Of a stretch of 64,000 bases of DNA, positions 27,856-37,949 are shown in pieces. Location of the stretch: contig NZ_AP018724.1 of assembly GCF_004001245.1 (NCBI RefSeq), positions 1,914,501 to 1,978,500 of the forward strand, in the 5' to 3' direction. The DNA comes from Sulfurivermis fontis. GTDB taxonomy: Bacteria; Pseudomonadota; Gammaproteobacteria; Thiohalomonadales; Thiohalomonadaceae. Position 1 is the first letter of the stretch. The number at the start of each line of letters is the position of its first letter. A program made the translations under genes and the position numbers. Under the pieces are notes generated by a model. It searched no databases and was not told the origin of the DNA. It saw only the letters and a program-made list of their open reading frames with translations.

Positions 27856-28430
27856 TCCTCCGGCCCGAAGCAGCGCACGTAGTCGTCACACACCTCGCAC
27901 GACGGCGAGCGGCAGGTATAGACCCCCTCCTGCACGCACAGCTGCTTGTAGAAGAAGCGCTTCCACTTCATGTCGCGATCGTTCTTCGCCTTCAGCGCCG
28001 GGAAGTTGTGCTCGATCAGCCCGGAGAGGTCCTGGCGCGACCACAGGCCGAGGTCCTGCCACAGGTGATCGCTGCCGAGGCATCCGGCGGCAAGAATCTC
28101 TGCCATCCATTCCTTCTCCGGCGCAACCTTTGGGCAATGGGCCAGAAACAGCGTGCGCAATTCCGCGAGCTCCGGCGCGCGCGCCAGATCGATCTCGGCG
28201 CCGCCCATCCAGTGTTCCGCCACCGCGCCGGGAAAGTGCAGCCGCATCATGGCGGTGAACTGTTTGTGCGACAGGCCGAGACACAACGGCATGGCGCCGA
28301 TACCGGCGCGCTGGCTCGCCAGCATGCGAGCCAGCGGCTCGTCGTTGCCAAGACCGGCCGCCTGGCTCTTCAGTTCGCCATACAGGTCGCGCACATCCAG
28401 CGTCATCGCCTCTTTCATCGTCAGCGCCAT
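27852..28430 (-). CDS. nifQ: NifQ, molybdenum donor for FeMo-co synthesis
   Basis: 192 residues. NifQ holds a Mo-Fe-S cluster and hands molybdenum to NifEN/NifH. The conserved C-terminal ligand set C-x4-C-x2-C-x5-C is intact in CRSPSCEVCDDYVRCF, just before the end. FFYKQLCVQEGVYTC and the GIGAMPLCLGL stretch also fit. The ATG at 28430 has AAGGAGA about 9 nt upstream; an ATG at 28448 lacks one. Its stop overlaps the draG start, and nifO lies 54 bp upstream. Confidence 0.95.
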   Translation of the reverse strand: MALTMKEAMTLDVRDLYGELKSQAAGLGNDEPLARMLASQRAGIGAMPLCLGLSHKQFTAMMRLHFPGAVAEHWMGGAEIDLARAPELAELRTLFLAHCPKVAPEKEWMAEILAAGCLGSDHLWQDLGLWSRQDLSGLIEHNFPALKAKNDRDMKWKRFFYKQLCVQEGVYTCRSPSCEVCDDYVRCFGPEE

Positions 28431-28484
28431 CGTGACTGTCTCCTTCACCGGTATCCGGCCGGCGTGCAGCCGGCCGCCACTACA

Positions 28485-28892
28485 TCAATCGCAGCGGTGC
28501 CCATCACGACGCGGACAGGATTCATCCGCCTGCGCCGCATTCAGATCAATACCCAGCAGCGCCATCACATCCGCCGCCTCGAACCCCACCGAGCGCCAGC
28601 CATCCACATCCAGCAGCGGGCGGCGGATGAGCAGCGGATCGGCCAGCATCAGCGCCAGAGCCTGATGCTCGTTCAATCCGGCGGGGTCGACGTCGCCGGC
28701 CGTGACAGCCGGCGCGCTGCGGTTGAACCACTCCGCCACCGGTCGCATGCCGAAGAAGCTGCGCAAGAATGGTGCCGTCCATGCCTCGGCCAGCAGGTTG
28801 CGAGCCTCCACCTCCAGTCCGGCGGCCAGCAGGAGGGCCTTCTGCCGCGTGTTATTGACGCAGCCGGGCTTTTCGTAAAACAGCACGCGCAT
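28485..28892 (-). CDS. nifO: ArsC-family nitrogenase-associated protein (NifO-type)
   Basis: 135 residues with a thioredoxin-like ArsC/Spx fold. It begins MRVLFYEKPGCVNNTRQKALL: the active-site Cys is in GCVNNTRQK, where arsenate reductases have Cys-x5-Arg. Then FFGMRPVAEWFNRSAP and DPLLIRRPLLDVDG, the ArsC RRP loop. In Azotobacter, NifO influences molybdenum partition between nitrogenase and nitrate reductase. The C-terminus carries extra Cys and Asp (ADESCPRRDGHRCD). The start ATG 28892 has AGGCG upstream, inside the preceding small ORF. Confidence 0.9.
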   Translation of the reverse strand: MRVLFYEKPGCVNNTRQKALLLAAGLEVEARNLLAEAWTAPFLRSFFGMRPVAEWFNRSAPAVTAGDVDPAGLNEHQALALMLADPLLIRRPLLDVDGWRSVGFEAADVMALLGIDLNAAQADESCPRRDGHRCD

Positions 28893-28897
28893 GGTCG

Positions 28898-29026
28898 TCA
28901 GCGCCTGGTGCTGTAGTGCAACAACGCGCTGTGGCGCACGCGCACCCGTTGCGGCAGATGGCCGAATGCGCCATGACCTGCCAGCGGGAAACACAATTTC
29001 AGCATCCGCAGCCACATGATGGTCAC
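28898..29026 (-). CDS. 42-residue small ORF coupled to fdxN
   Basis: A GTG at 29026 overlaps the ferredoxin stop as GTGA, the same overlap used between nifQ and draG. The 42 residues include MWLRMLKLCFPLAGHGAFG and end in a basic stretch (QRVRVRHSALLHYSTRR). Its stop is only 5 nt before the nifO ATG, and the nifO ribosome site is within its last codons. The tight packing on both sides argues for translation. An ATG at 29017 would also serve. I recognise no family; a chance ORF in a 130-bp gap is possible. Confidence 0.45.
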   Translation of the reverse strand: MTIMWLRMLKLCFPLAGHGAFGHLPQRVRVRHSALLHYSTRR

Positions 29027-29283
29027 CCCAGAGCCGCCAGGCGTTCCGGCGGGATATTGGTCAGCGAGCCCGGCGGATTGAGCGGCACACCGGCGGCATC
29101 GACGATGGCACACTCGATGGGGCAGATACTGGCACACTGGGCATCGGCATAATCGCCGTCACACTCGGTACATTTCTTGGCGTCGATGACGAAATGCGGC
29201 ACCGCGGCGGAAATCGCCTGCGACGGACAGAGCGGCTCGCAGGCCCAGCAATTGACACAGGCGGCAACGATCTTCAGTGCCAT
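29023..29283 (-). CDS. fdxN: 2[4Fe-4S] ferredoxin next to nifB
   Basis: 86 residues. Motif one is CVNCWACEPLCP and motif two is CTECDGDYADAQCASICPIEC, with the FdxN-type insertion in the second. FdxN is the electron donor for NifB in Azotobacter. A C-terminal tail of about 25 residues (GVPLNPPGSLTNIPPERLAALG) extends beyond the cluster domain. GGAGAAACATC precedes the ATG at 29283. It follows nifB by 18 bp. Confidence 0.93.
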   Translation of the reverse strand: MALKIVAACVNCWACEPLCPSQAISAAVPHFVIDAKKCTECDGDYADAQCASICPIECAIVDAAGVPLNPPGSLTNIPPERLAALG

Positions 29284-29301
29284 GATGTTTCTCCTTCCGG
29301 T

Positions 29302-30789
29302 TCAGGCGACGCTGGCGCCGGCGGCCGGTGCCGCCGTCAGTTCGCCCGCCTCGGCCATGGCCGCATACAGCGCTGCCACCGCCTCCTCGATGGGCTCCAT
29401 GGCATGGTCGCTGTCCGGCTTGATGCCGGCCGCCTCCAGCGCCTCCCATGGCGTGATGCCGATGCGGGCACACAGCACGGCACGGCAGCCCTCCAGCGCG
29501 CTGATGGTGCGCGCCAGCGTGTCCTCGCCCTCGTCACAGTGGTCGGACCCGACGCAGTACTGATCGGTGCGGCGCGTGCCGACAAAGCGCACGCCATTGG
29601 CGGAGGCCTCGTAGACCAGGAACTCGGTGGCATGACCGAAGTGCTGATTGACCACATTGCCGCCGTTGCTCGCCACCGCCATCAGCACCGGCGGCATCGC
29701 CGCGGCACGCCGCCTGAGCGAGGCCAACGACACCGTCGCCACCTGCACCTTGGGCTTGTTCATCTCCGCGGCGATGGACGCCTGCACCGCCGCACGGCGG
29801 GCACGGATTTCCTCATAGTCGAATTCCATCGCCTCGATCTTGTCCAGGGTGAACTCGGCGCCGCGATCCTCGCCCAGCAGGCCGACCGCATCGGCGCGGC
29901 ACTGGCGACAATGACGCATCATGTTCATGTCGCCGGCACAGGCATCCTGCAGTGCCTGCAATTCCTGTGCGCTGGGGGAGCGCTGCTCCATGATGCCGTA
30001 GTAGGTGCCGTGCTCGGGCTCGGCGATGAGCGGCATGACGTTGTGCAGGAAGGCGCCTTTGGACTTCACCACGCGGCTCACCTCCTTCAGGTGAGCATCA
30101 TTGACGCCGGGGATCATCACCGAGTTCACCTTCACCAGCACGCCGCGCTCGGTGAGCATCTCCAGGCCGCGCTGCTGCTGCTCTATGAGGATGCGCGCCG
30201 CGGCGCGGCCGCGCACGCGCTTGTGATTCCAGAACACCCACGGGTAGATCTCGGCGCCGATCTCCTCGTCCAGGGTATTGATGGTGATGGTGACGTGGTC
30301 GATGTTGTGGCGCGACAGCTCGTCGATGTGCTGCGGCAGCGACAGACCGTTGGTGGACACGCACAGCTTGATGTCCGGCGCATACTCGGCGATGCCGCGG
30401 AAGGTGGCGAAGGTGCGCTCGGGATTGGCCAGCGGATCGCCGGGACCGGCAATGCCGACCACCGTCATCTGCGGAATCGCCGCCGCCACCGCCAGCACCT
30501 TCTTCACCGCCTGCTCCGGATGCAGCACCTCCGACACCACGCCGGGACGCGACTCGTTGGCACAGTCGTACTTGCGGTTGCAGTAGTTGCACTGGATGTT
30601 GCACGCCGGCGCCACCGCCACATGCATGCGCGCAAAGTGATGATGCGCCTGCTCGGAATAACAGGGATGGTTGAACACCCGCTCGCGGATATGCGCGGGC
30701 AGGTGCGACATCTGATCCGCCGTGCTGCCGCAGGATGATGCGCTGCAACCGCTCTGCTTGCCGATTTCGATAGGGGTGGTCGTGGCCAT
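29302..30789 (-). CDS. nifB: NifB, radical SAM FeMo-cofactor core synthase
   Basis: 495 residues. The radical SAM ligands are Cys63, Cys67 and Cys70 in PACNIQCNYCNRKYDC. The accessory-cluster cysteine near the N-terminus and GIAGPGDPLANPE (SAM binding) are present. A C-terminal NifX-like domain (about 385-480) includes MAVASNGGNVVNQHFGHATEF, the fused NifB form. NifB combines two [4Fe-4S] units into NifB-co with a central carbide from SAM. It leads the nifB-fdxN-smORF-nifO-nifQ-draG operon. The ATG at 30789 has GGGAGC upstream. Confidence 0.98.
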   Translation of the reverse strand: MATTTPIEIGKQSGCSASSCGSTADQMSHLPAHIRERVFNHPCYSEQAHHHFARMHVAVAPACNIQCNYCNRKYDCANESRPGVVSEVLHPEQAVKKVLAVAAAIPQMTVVGIAGPGDPLANPERTFATFRGIAEYAPDIKLCVSTNGLSLPQHIDELSRHNIDHVTITINTLDEEIGAEIYPWVFWNHKRVRGRAAARILIEQQQRGLEMLTERGVLVKVNSVMIPGVNDAHLKEVSRVVKSKGAFLHNVMPLIAEPEHGTYYGIMEQRSPSAQELQALQDACAGDMNMMRHCRQCRADAVGLLGEDRGAEFTLDKIEAMEFDYEEIRARRAAVQASIAAEMNKPKVQVATVSLASLRRRAAAMPPVLMAVASNGGNVVNQHFGHATEFLVYEASANGVRFVGTRRTDQYCVGSDHCDEGEDTLARTISALEGCRAVLCARIGITPWEALEAAGIKPDSDHAMEPIEEAVAALYAAMAEAGELTAAPAAGASVA

Positions 30790-30822
30790 CGCATAGCTCC
30801 CGTTGGTCTTTGCCTAGGGCAG

Positions 30823-30838
30823 TGCAAGGGCCGTGCCT
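30823..30838 (-). promoter_or_regulatory. Sigma-54 promoter of nifB
   Basis: Minus strand AGGCACGGCCCTTGCA: GG at -24 and TTGCA at -12 with a single mismatch to TGGCACG-N4-TTGCW. It ends 34 bp before the nifB ATG. A degenerate NifA-like site, TGTGGGGAAGGCTACG (last base off consensus), lies at 30891-30906; no perfect TGT-N10-ACA was found within 160 bp. Confidence 0.88.
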
Positions 30839-30987
30839 GAACACTAAACCATTGAATATTCTTCGATATAACTAATCCAACGGGGCCGTTTGTGGGGAAG
30901 GCTACGCGGATCGGGCGGGGTGTTGGAGGGGATGTGACATTACGCCCCTACCCCGCGGATGCGGGGGAAGCCGGGAGGGGTTTACTA

Positions 30988-31252
30988 CTCCTCCCCCATG
31001 AACATGGGGGAGGCCGGGAGGGGGCGCATGGGATGGTGCGCTGCGCGCGCTGCATATGCGGGGGATTCCGTCCCCCTACGCCGGGATACTTTTCTTTGCT
31101 CGGCCAAAGAAAACTAACGAAAAGAAAGGCCGCCCGACTCCCGCGCCGCTATCGCGGTCCCCTGCGCTTCTCGCCCGAATCGGCGCGGCAAACGGGGGTT
31201 CAAACCCGGCTCGCCTTCGGCATCGCACGGCTGCCGGGCGCTACGCACCCGC
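30988..31252. repeat. Left arm of a diverged large inverted repeat
   Basis: This stretch begins with a hairpin (CCTCCCCCATGAACATGGGG) and ends near GGGCGCTACGCACCCGC. In inverted orientation, the segments GGATGGTGCGCT, AACGAAAAGAAAGGC-like, CGGCTCGCCTTCGGCATCGC and the terminal GGGCGC unit all recur with substitutions and small indels at 32363-32719. The whole 530-bp space from nifB (30789) to 31319 contains no gene: it holds the nifB promoter, a tandem GC hairpin at 30952-30980, and this arm. Confidence 0.75.
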
Positions 31253-31319
31253 TTGGAGATGACCTGAATCCCCCTTGCCCAGTCCCCTCAATACGGTATC
31301 CTTGCCTTAATCCCAACCA

Positions 31320-31652
31320 ATGTCCCCTTTCCCAAGGACCGGCCGAAAGCACCATGACGAAGAACAAAGCCATAAACGCCTATCGGCCCACGCCGAAGAG
31401 CTGCGACGCGACTTCGCTGTGGCGCACCTGGACATCTTCGGCTCTGTCGCCCGTGACGAAACCGGTCCTGACAGCGACATCGACATCCTGGTCGAATTCC
31501 TGCCTGAAGCCGAAATTGGATTGTTCGAGTTCTATCGTCTGAAATCCCGCCTCGAAGAGATCATGGACGTCCGCGTCGATCTCGCCACCACCGACGCACT
31601 CAAAGCCCAACTGAAAGAACAAATCATGAGGGAAAAGATACGTGCCGCCTAG
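31320..31652 (+). CDS. MNT-type minimal nucleotidyltransferase (antitoxin-like)
   Basis: 110 residues. The nucleotidyltransferase signature is clear: LDIFGSVARDETGPDSDIDILVEF (shown in parts: FGSVARDE and DSDIDILVEF), with the two metal-binding Asp residues. The C-terminal part, LFEFYRLKSRLEEIMDVRVDLAT, is the usual partner helix. In HEPN/MNT toxin-antitoxin pairs this protein AMPylates and neutralises a HEPN RNase. Here its normal partner gene is present only as a fragment directly downstream. The ATG at 31320 lacks a strong ribosome site, so the exact start is uncertain. It sits inside the inverted-repeat region. Confidence 0.8.
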   Translation: MSPFPRTGRKHHDEEQSHKRLSAHAEELRRDFAVAHLDIFGSVARDETGPDSDIDILVEFLPEAEIGLFEFYRLKSRLEEIMDVRVDLATTDALKAQLKEQIMREKIRAA

Positions 31653-31710
31653 GGAATGGCAGTTCCGCATTCAGGACATCCTCGACTCCGTCGGGAGTTT
31701 TTTACTCTGA
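31642..31710 (+). pseudogene. Remnant of a HEPN (DUF86) toxin gene
   Basis: A GTG at 31642 overlaps the MNT stop and opens PPREWQFRIQDILDS, the standard beginning of DUF86 HEPN proteins encoded after MNT genes. The family similarity ends after about 16 residues, and a stop follows at 31708. The remaining roughly 95 codons are absent, replaced by unrelated AT-rich DNA. The toxin is therefore lost while the antitoxin-like gene remains. Confidence 0.75.
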
Positions 31711-31764
31711 CCCAAACAACTTTCAGAAATCAAAACTTGGAAGAGCCATAGGAAGAGCGAACAT

Positions 31765-31923
31765 ATGAGTTCACGGCTGGAAACATTAAGAAAATACTTC
31801 GAGTCCGGCACTGCCGAAGGAGATAGCTCATTTCTGAGCGAGGTGTTTGTTGCGCCTGAAGAATACCCCAACTTTATTTCGGTTCCAGTTTTTTCAGTGA
31901 CTGGAGCCTATGGATCGCGTTAA
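31765..31923 (+). CDS. Short ORF in AT-rich remnant DNA
   Basis: 52 codons: MSSRLETLRKYFESGTAEG, then SSFLSEVFVAPEEYPNFIS, ending SVTGAYGSR. AGGAAGAGCGAAC lies upstream of the ATG, which is a fair ribosome site. The coding sequence uses more A and T than the nif genes. It runs out of frame into the T5orf172 remnant, so it may be the head of a gene whose tail was deleted. Not recognised. Confidence 0.35.
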   Translation: MSSRLETLRKYFESGTAEGDSSFLSEVFVAPEEYPNFISVPVFSVTGAYGSR

Positions 31924-32248
31924 AGAACTGAGCGATGCTTCTGTTCCATTTGGATTTGATGTTCACGCCATGATCTACTCGGAAAACGATCCGGAACAAG
32001 AAGCTAGTTTACATACGGAGCTCGAACAAAGACGCGTAAATCTTGTTAATGGACGCAAAGAGTTTTTCAATGCATCCCTCCAAGAGATCGAGCAAATTGT
32101 AAAGCGCAAGAAATCTGATATTGAATTCATTCGCCTCGCGGAATCGAGAGATTATCGCGAGTCGTTAGCGATCATAAGAAATAGTGAAATTCCTCCTGAG
32201 ACCGACGCGAAGCACACTTTGCTGGATAAATTTCCGGAAAACATATAA
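31901..32248 (+). pseudogene. C-terminal remnant of a T5orf172/Mug113 (GIY-YIG-like) protein
   Basis: The frame opens right after a TGA and reads LEPMDRVKELSDASVPFGFD, then VHAMIYSENDPEQEASLH and RRVNLVNGRKEFFNASLQEI. This is the second half of the T5orf172 domain found in DUF4041-type phage and defence-associated proteins; the normal preceding YIGMTRR-LEP part is cut off by the stop codon. An ATG at 31910 could still allow a 112-residue product. It lies between the inverted repeat arms next to the HEPN remnant. Confidence 0.7.
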
Positions 32249-32965
32249 CACAGTTCGGAGTTTGGTGTCAGAGAGTTCTGGAACAGTGGGTCAATTTGAG
32301 ACTGTAAATCAAATTGGAATAACCGGAATAACCGGGGACAGACCACGGATCCCAAATGACTCGCGGGCGCGAAGCGCCCGCCACCCGCGCGATGCCGCAG
32401 GCGAGCCGGTTTGAAATCCCCTTTGTCTCGCCGAGTAGCGCAGCTCAAAACGGTTAAGGCCCGCAGGGGGCGCGCCAGGGATGGCGCGTCTTTCGCCGTC
32501 GGGACAGGGACGTCCCGTCGGCGAAACCCCGTTTTGAGCGAGCAACGCAGGGCACCCGCAGGGCGAGACATCGGGGCCGCCTTCCTTTGGTTACTTTCGT
32601 TGGCGGGATAACGAAAGTGACCCGCGCGCGGGGCGGCTCCCCGCATCGAAATCAATCCGCGCGATAGCGCACCATCCCACGCGCCCCCTCCCTGCCTCCC
32701 CCATATTCATGGGGAGGAGCAGCGGCGCCGGGGCGCACACAGCGGCCAAGCGTGCCCCGGCCCTCATGAAGTCGCCACGGGACATCCAAGTCACCCTGGC
32801 GACATTCGGACTCGGGGCAATTATGCGCTTCGCGCGGCCGCGGCACGTCCTGCGGCTTCGGGCCTCCTTGAGGCCCTGGCCACAATGACTCTACGGCGAC
32901 ACACCTTGGCTGCTTCGCCCGCCAAGGCTCGCCTACCGCGGGCTCCTCGGCTCCTGCCTCGTTCG
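32249..32965. other. 717-bp region without a gene
   Basis: AT-rich sequence to about 32340 (an imperfect GGAATAACC direct repeat at 32316-32335), then the right arm of the large inverted repeat (32363-32719), then GC-rich sequence up to the GGCT gene stop. Short reading frames here have the repeat's composition and no recognisable product. Confidence 0.6.
32363..32719. repeat. Right arm of the diverged large inverted repeat
   Basis: Inverted relative of 30988-31252. Its outer end is the hairpin CCTCCCTGCCTCCCCCATAT with GGGGAGGAG to 32719, and its inner end is GCGGGCGCGAAGCGCCCGC. It carries about 100 bp more than the left arm in the middle (around 32430-32540). Confidence 0.72.
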
Positions 32966-33367
32966 TCAGCGCGCAGCGAAGAAATCCCCGCCCGGGATCA
33001 ACTCCAATCCCTCCACCGGCCGGTTGTAGATATAGACCCACGCCGCGATGGTGTGCCCGTTGTGCAGGCGAACCTGGTGCAGCTCGCGCACGTATTCGGT
33101 GGGATGGGCGAACCCCGGCCCGCAGGCCTCGTAGCGGTCGAGTTCGGCAAGGGCGAACAGCGGGCGGCGCAGGCGGTAGACCTCGCCATGCACCAACTCG
33201 GCGGGATCGTCGGACGGCACGGCGCCGGGATAGAAGTCCACCCGGTACAGCCTCCCCTGCCACGTCGCGTGGGCGATGAAGTCGGACTCGCGGGCAAGAA
33301 AGTCGTGCATCGGGTTGGCGCCCCCCTGGCGCAGGGTGCCGTAGACGAACAGATGGGACTCGAACAC
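32966..33367 (-). CDS. Gamma-glutamylcyclotransferase-like (AIG2/GGCT) protein
   Basis: 133 residues from a GTG at 33367 (a TTG at 33379 overlapping the hemerythrin stop is an alternative). The fold-defining LFVYGTLRQGG is at the N-terminus, and the probable catalytic Glu is in LAELDRYEACG. HGEVYRL and AAWVYIYNRPVEG also match. Such enzymes cyclise gamma-glutamyl amino acids or related amines; the substrate is not known here. It directly follows the hemerythrin and nifA genes, so it should be cotranscribed with the regulator. Confidence 0.85.
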   Translation of the reverse strand: MFESHLFVYGTLRQGGANPMHDFLARESDFIAHATWQGRLYRVDFYPGAVPSDDPAELVHGEVYRLRRPLFALAELDRYEACGPGFAHPTEYVRELHQVRLHNGHTIAAWVYIYNRPVEGLELIPGGDFFAAR

Positions 33368-33375
33368 GGTGTGCG

Positions 33376-33795
33376 TCAATCCTTGCGGCAAGCGGAATGC
33401 GCGGTATTTTCCCGTATCGCCAGGTGGGCTGCCAGCGCGCTGTCCATGGTGGCGGCATGAACGGAAAACCAGGACGGTATCTGTTCGGCCACATAACTGC
33501 GCGCCAGGGTGATTCTGCCCTGCATGACACGCTGGCCCAGCGCCCGCAACTCCCCCAGCACGCGCCAGTGTTCGGCGCGATGTTCGGCACTGGCAGGAAA
33601 GCCGGACTCCTCCATCAACGCCTCTTCGGCACCGAAGTGGTCGCTGGTATGGTCGAGCAGCGCCAGAAACAAGGTCTGGAACTCGCGCCCCTCGGCCGTG
33701 GTCAGGCGATTGACCAGCGCGACGAACTCGGCATGGGTGGCATCCATGCCGGGGTTGCCGAGGAGATAGTTTGAGGGCCAGGGGATCAGGGGCAT
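33376..33795 (-). CDS. Bacteriohemerythrin
   Basis: 139 residues, the single-domain hemerythrin length. The diiron ligands can be read in order: His in GMDATHAEF, His and Glu in DHTSDHFGAEEALM, His in PASAEHRAEHWRV, then the C-terminal His and Asp in WFSVHAATMDSAL. It binds O2 reversibly. Lying 24 bp after nifA in the same direction, it may buffer or report oxygen for nitrogenase, which is an inference from position; hemerythrins also occur in other proteobacterial nif regions. Confidence 0.9.
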   Translation of the reverse strand: MPLIPWPSNYLLGNPGMDATHAEFVALVNRLTTAEGREFQTLFLALLDHTSDHFGAEEALMEESGFPASAEHRAEHWRVLGELRALGQRVMQGRITLARSYVAEQIPSWFSVHAATMDSALAAHLAIRENTAHSACRKD

Positions 33796-33819
33796 TTTTC
33801 TTGCAGCTTGGAACTGCCT

Positions 33820-37004
<3,185 letters not shown>

Positions 37005-37009
37005 TCAAT

Positions 37010-37025
37010 GCAGGATGCGTGCCCG
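37010..37025 (-). promoter_or_regulatory. Possible sigma-54 promoter of nifLA
   Basis: Minus strand GGGCACGCATCCTGCA: correct spacing, GG and GC kept, two mismatches to consensus. It ends 36 bp before the nifL start. In Klebsiella nifLA also uses a weak sigma-54 promoter, under NtrC. No NtrC site was recognised. Confidence 0.55.
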
Positions 37026-37090
37026 ACAAAGGCAGGTGCGAGATACGCGATACAAGGTACGAACGGCGCCTCTGCGTACGGCGTTTGTTT

Positions 37091-37106
37091 TGTTGTATGT
37101 GCGACA
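37091..37106. promoter_or_regulatory. NifA upstream activator site between nifL and rnfA
   Basis: TGTTGTATGTGCGACA fits TGT-N10-ACA. It is centred about 143 bp upstream of the rnfA sigma-54 box and about 80 bp upstream of the putative nifL box, so NifA bound here could act on both divergent operons. Confidence 0.78.
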
Positions 37107-37233
37107 AGCGCCTGTAGCATCACGGGTCCGAATGACAAAAGTTTCACACTTTCCTGCACCAAAGCCGTGCAACGGCACGACAAATCGGTGCAAACACTGT
37201 GGGTATCGTGGTGCAGACGGCCCGCCGCCGCCG

Positions 37234-37249
37234 TGGCACGGTTGATGCA
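37234..37249 (+). promoter_or_regulatory. Sigma-54 promoter of the rnf operon
   Basis: TGGCACGGTTGATGCA: perfect -24 half, one mismatch in the -12 half. It ends 32 bp before the rnfA GTG. This places the Rnf complex in the nitrogen-fixation regulon. Confidence 0.88.
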
Positions 37250-37281
37250 AAAACCTCTGCAACGATGAAGAGGTATGCAAC

Positions 37282-37863
37282 GTGACCGAATATCTCCTGC
37301 TCCTGCTCGGCACCGCCCTGGTGAACAACGTGGTCCTGGTGAAGTTCCTCGGCCTGTGTCCGTTCATGGGCGTATCCAGCAAGGTGGACTCCGCCCTCGG
37401 CATGGGTCTGGCCACCACCTTCGTGCTCACCCTCGCCGCCTTTGCCGGCTGGCTGCTGGAGCACTTCGTGCTGCAGCCGCTCGGCATCGGCTTCCTGCGC
37501 ATCCTCGCCTTCATCCTGGTCATCGCCGCGGTGGTGCAGTTCACCGAGATGGTGGTGCGCAAGACCAGCCCGGCCCTGTACCAGATGCTCGGCATCTTCC
37601 TGCCGCTGATCACCACCAATTGCGCCGTGCTCGGCGTCGCCCTGCTCAACGTGCAGGAGGGCAACGGCTTCGTGCACAGCCTGCTGTACGGCTTCGGTTC
37701 GGCCCTCGGCTTCACCCTGGTGATGGTGCTGTTCGCCGGCATGCGCGAGCGCCTGGCCCTCGCCGCGGTACCGGCGCTGTTCAAGGGCGCGCCCATCGGC
37801 TTCATCGTCGCCGGTCTGCTGTCGCTGGCGTTCATGGGCTTCGGCGGGCTGCCGGTGAAGTAG
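37282..37863 (+). CDS. rnfA: Rnf complex membrane subunit A
   Basis: 193 residues, six membrane helices. It starts with GTG ([23 protein letters not shown]) after AAGAGG. The conserved [20 protein letters not shown] and [13 protein letters not shown] segments hold the Cys residues that bind the intramembrane [2Fe-2S] cluster with RnfE. Rnf couples ion motive force to reduction of ferredoxin by NADH, the electron source for nitrogenase in Azotobacter and Rhodobacter. First gene of the operon. Confidence 0.97.
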   Translation: MTEYLLLLLGTALVNNVVLVKFLGLCPFMGVSSKVDSALGMGLATTFVLTLAAFAGWLLEHFVLQPLGIGFLRILAFILVIAAVVQFTEMVVRKTSPALYQMLGIFLPLITTNCAVLGVALLNVQEGNGFVHSLLYGFGSALGFTLVMVLFAGMRERLALAAVPALFKGAPIGFIVAGLLSLAFMGFGGLPVK

Positions 37864-37949
37864 GAGCCCACTCCGTGGGCGAAAAGCCGTATAACCGGCC
37901 CCGAGCGAATGAATGGATTGTTGCAAATGACGTACAGAGGTAACCGATC

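Noticed and set aside
30952-31025. CRISPR array or tandem repeat array
   Set aside because: Two GC hairpins of similar type but no regular spacers or exact repeats; no cas genes in the window.
32249-32965. Short open frames in the intergenic GC-rich repeat
   Set aside because: All lie in the inverted-repeat arm, lack ribosome sites and show no recognisable product.
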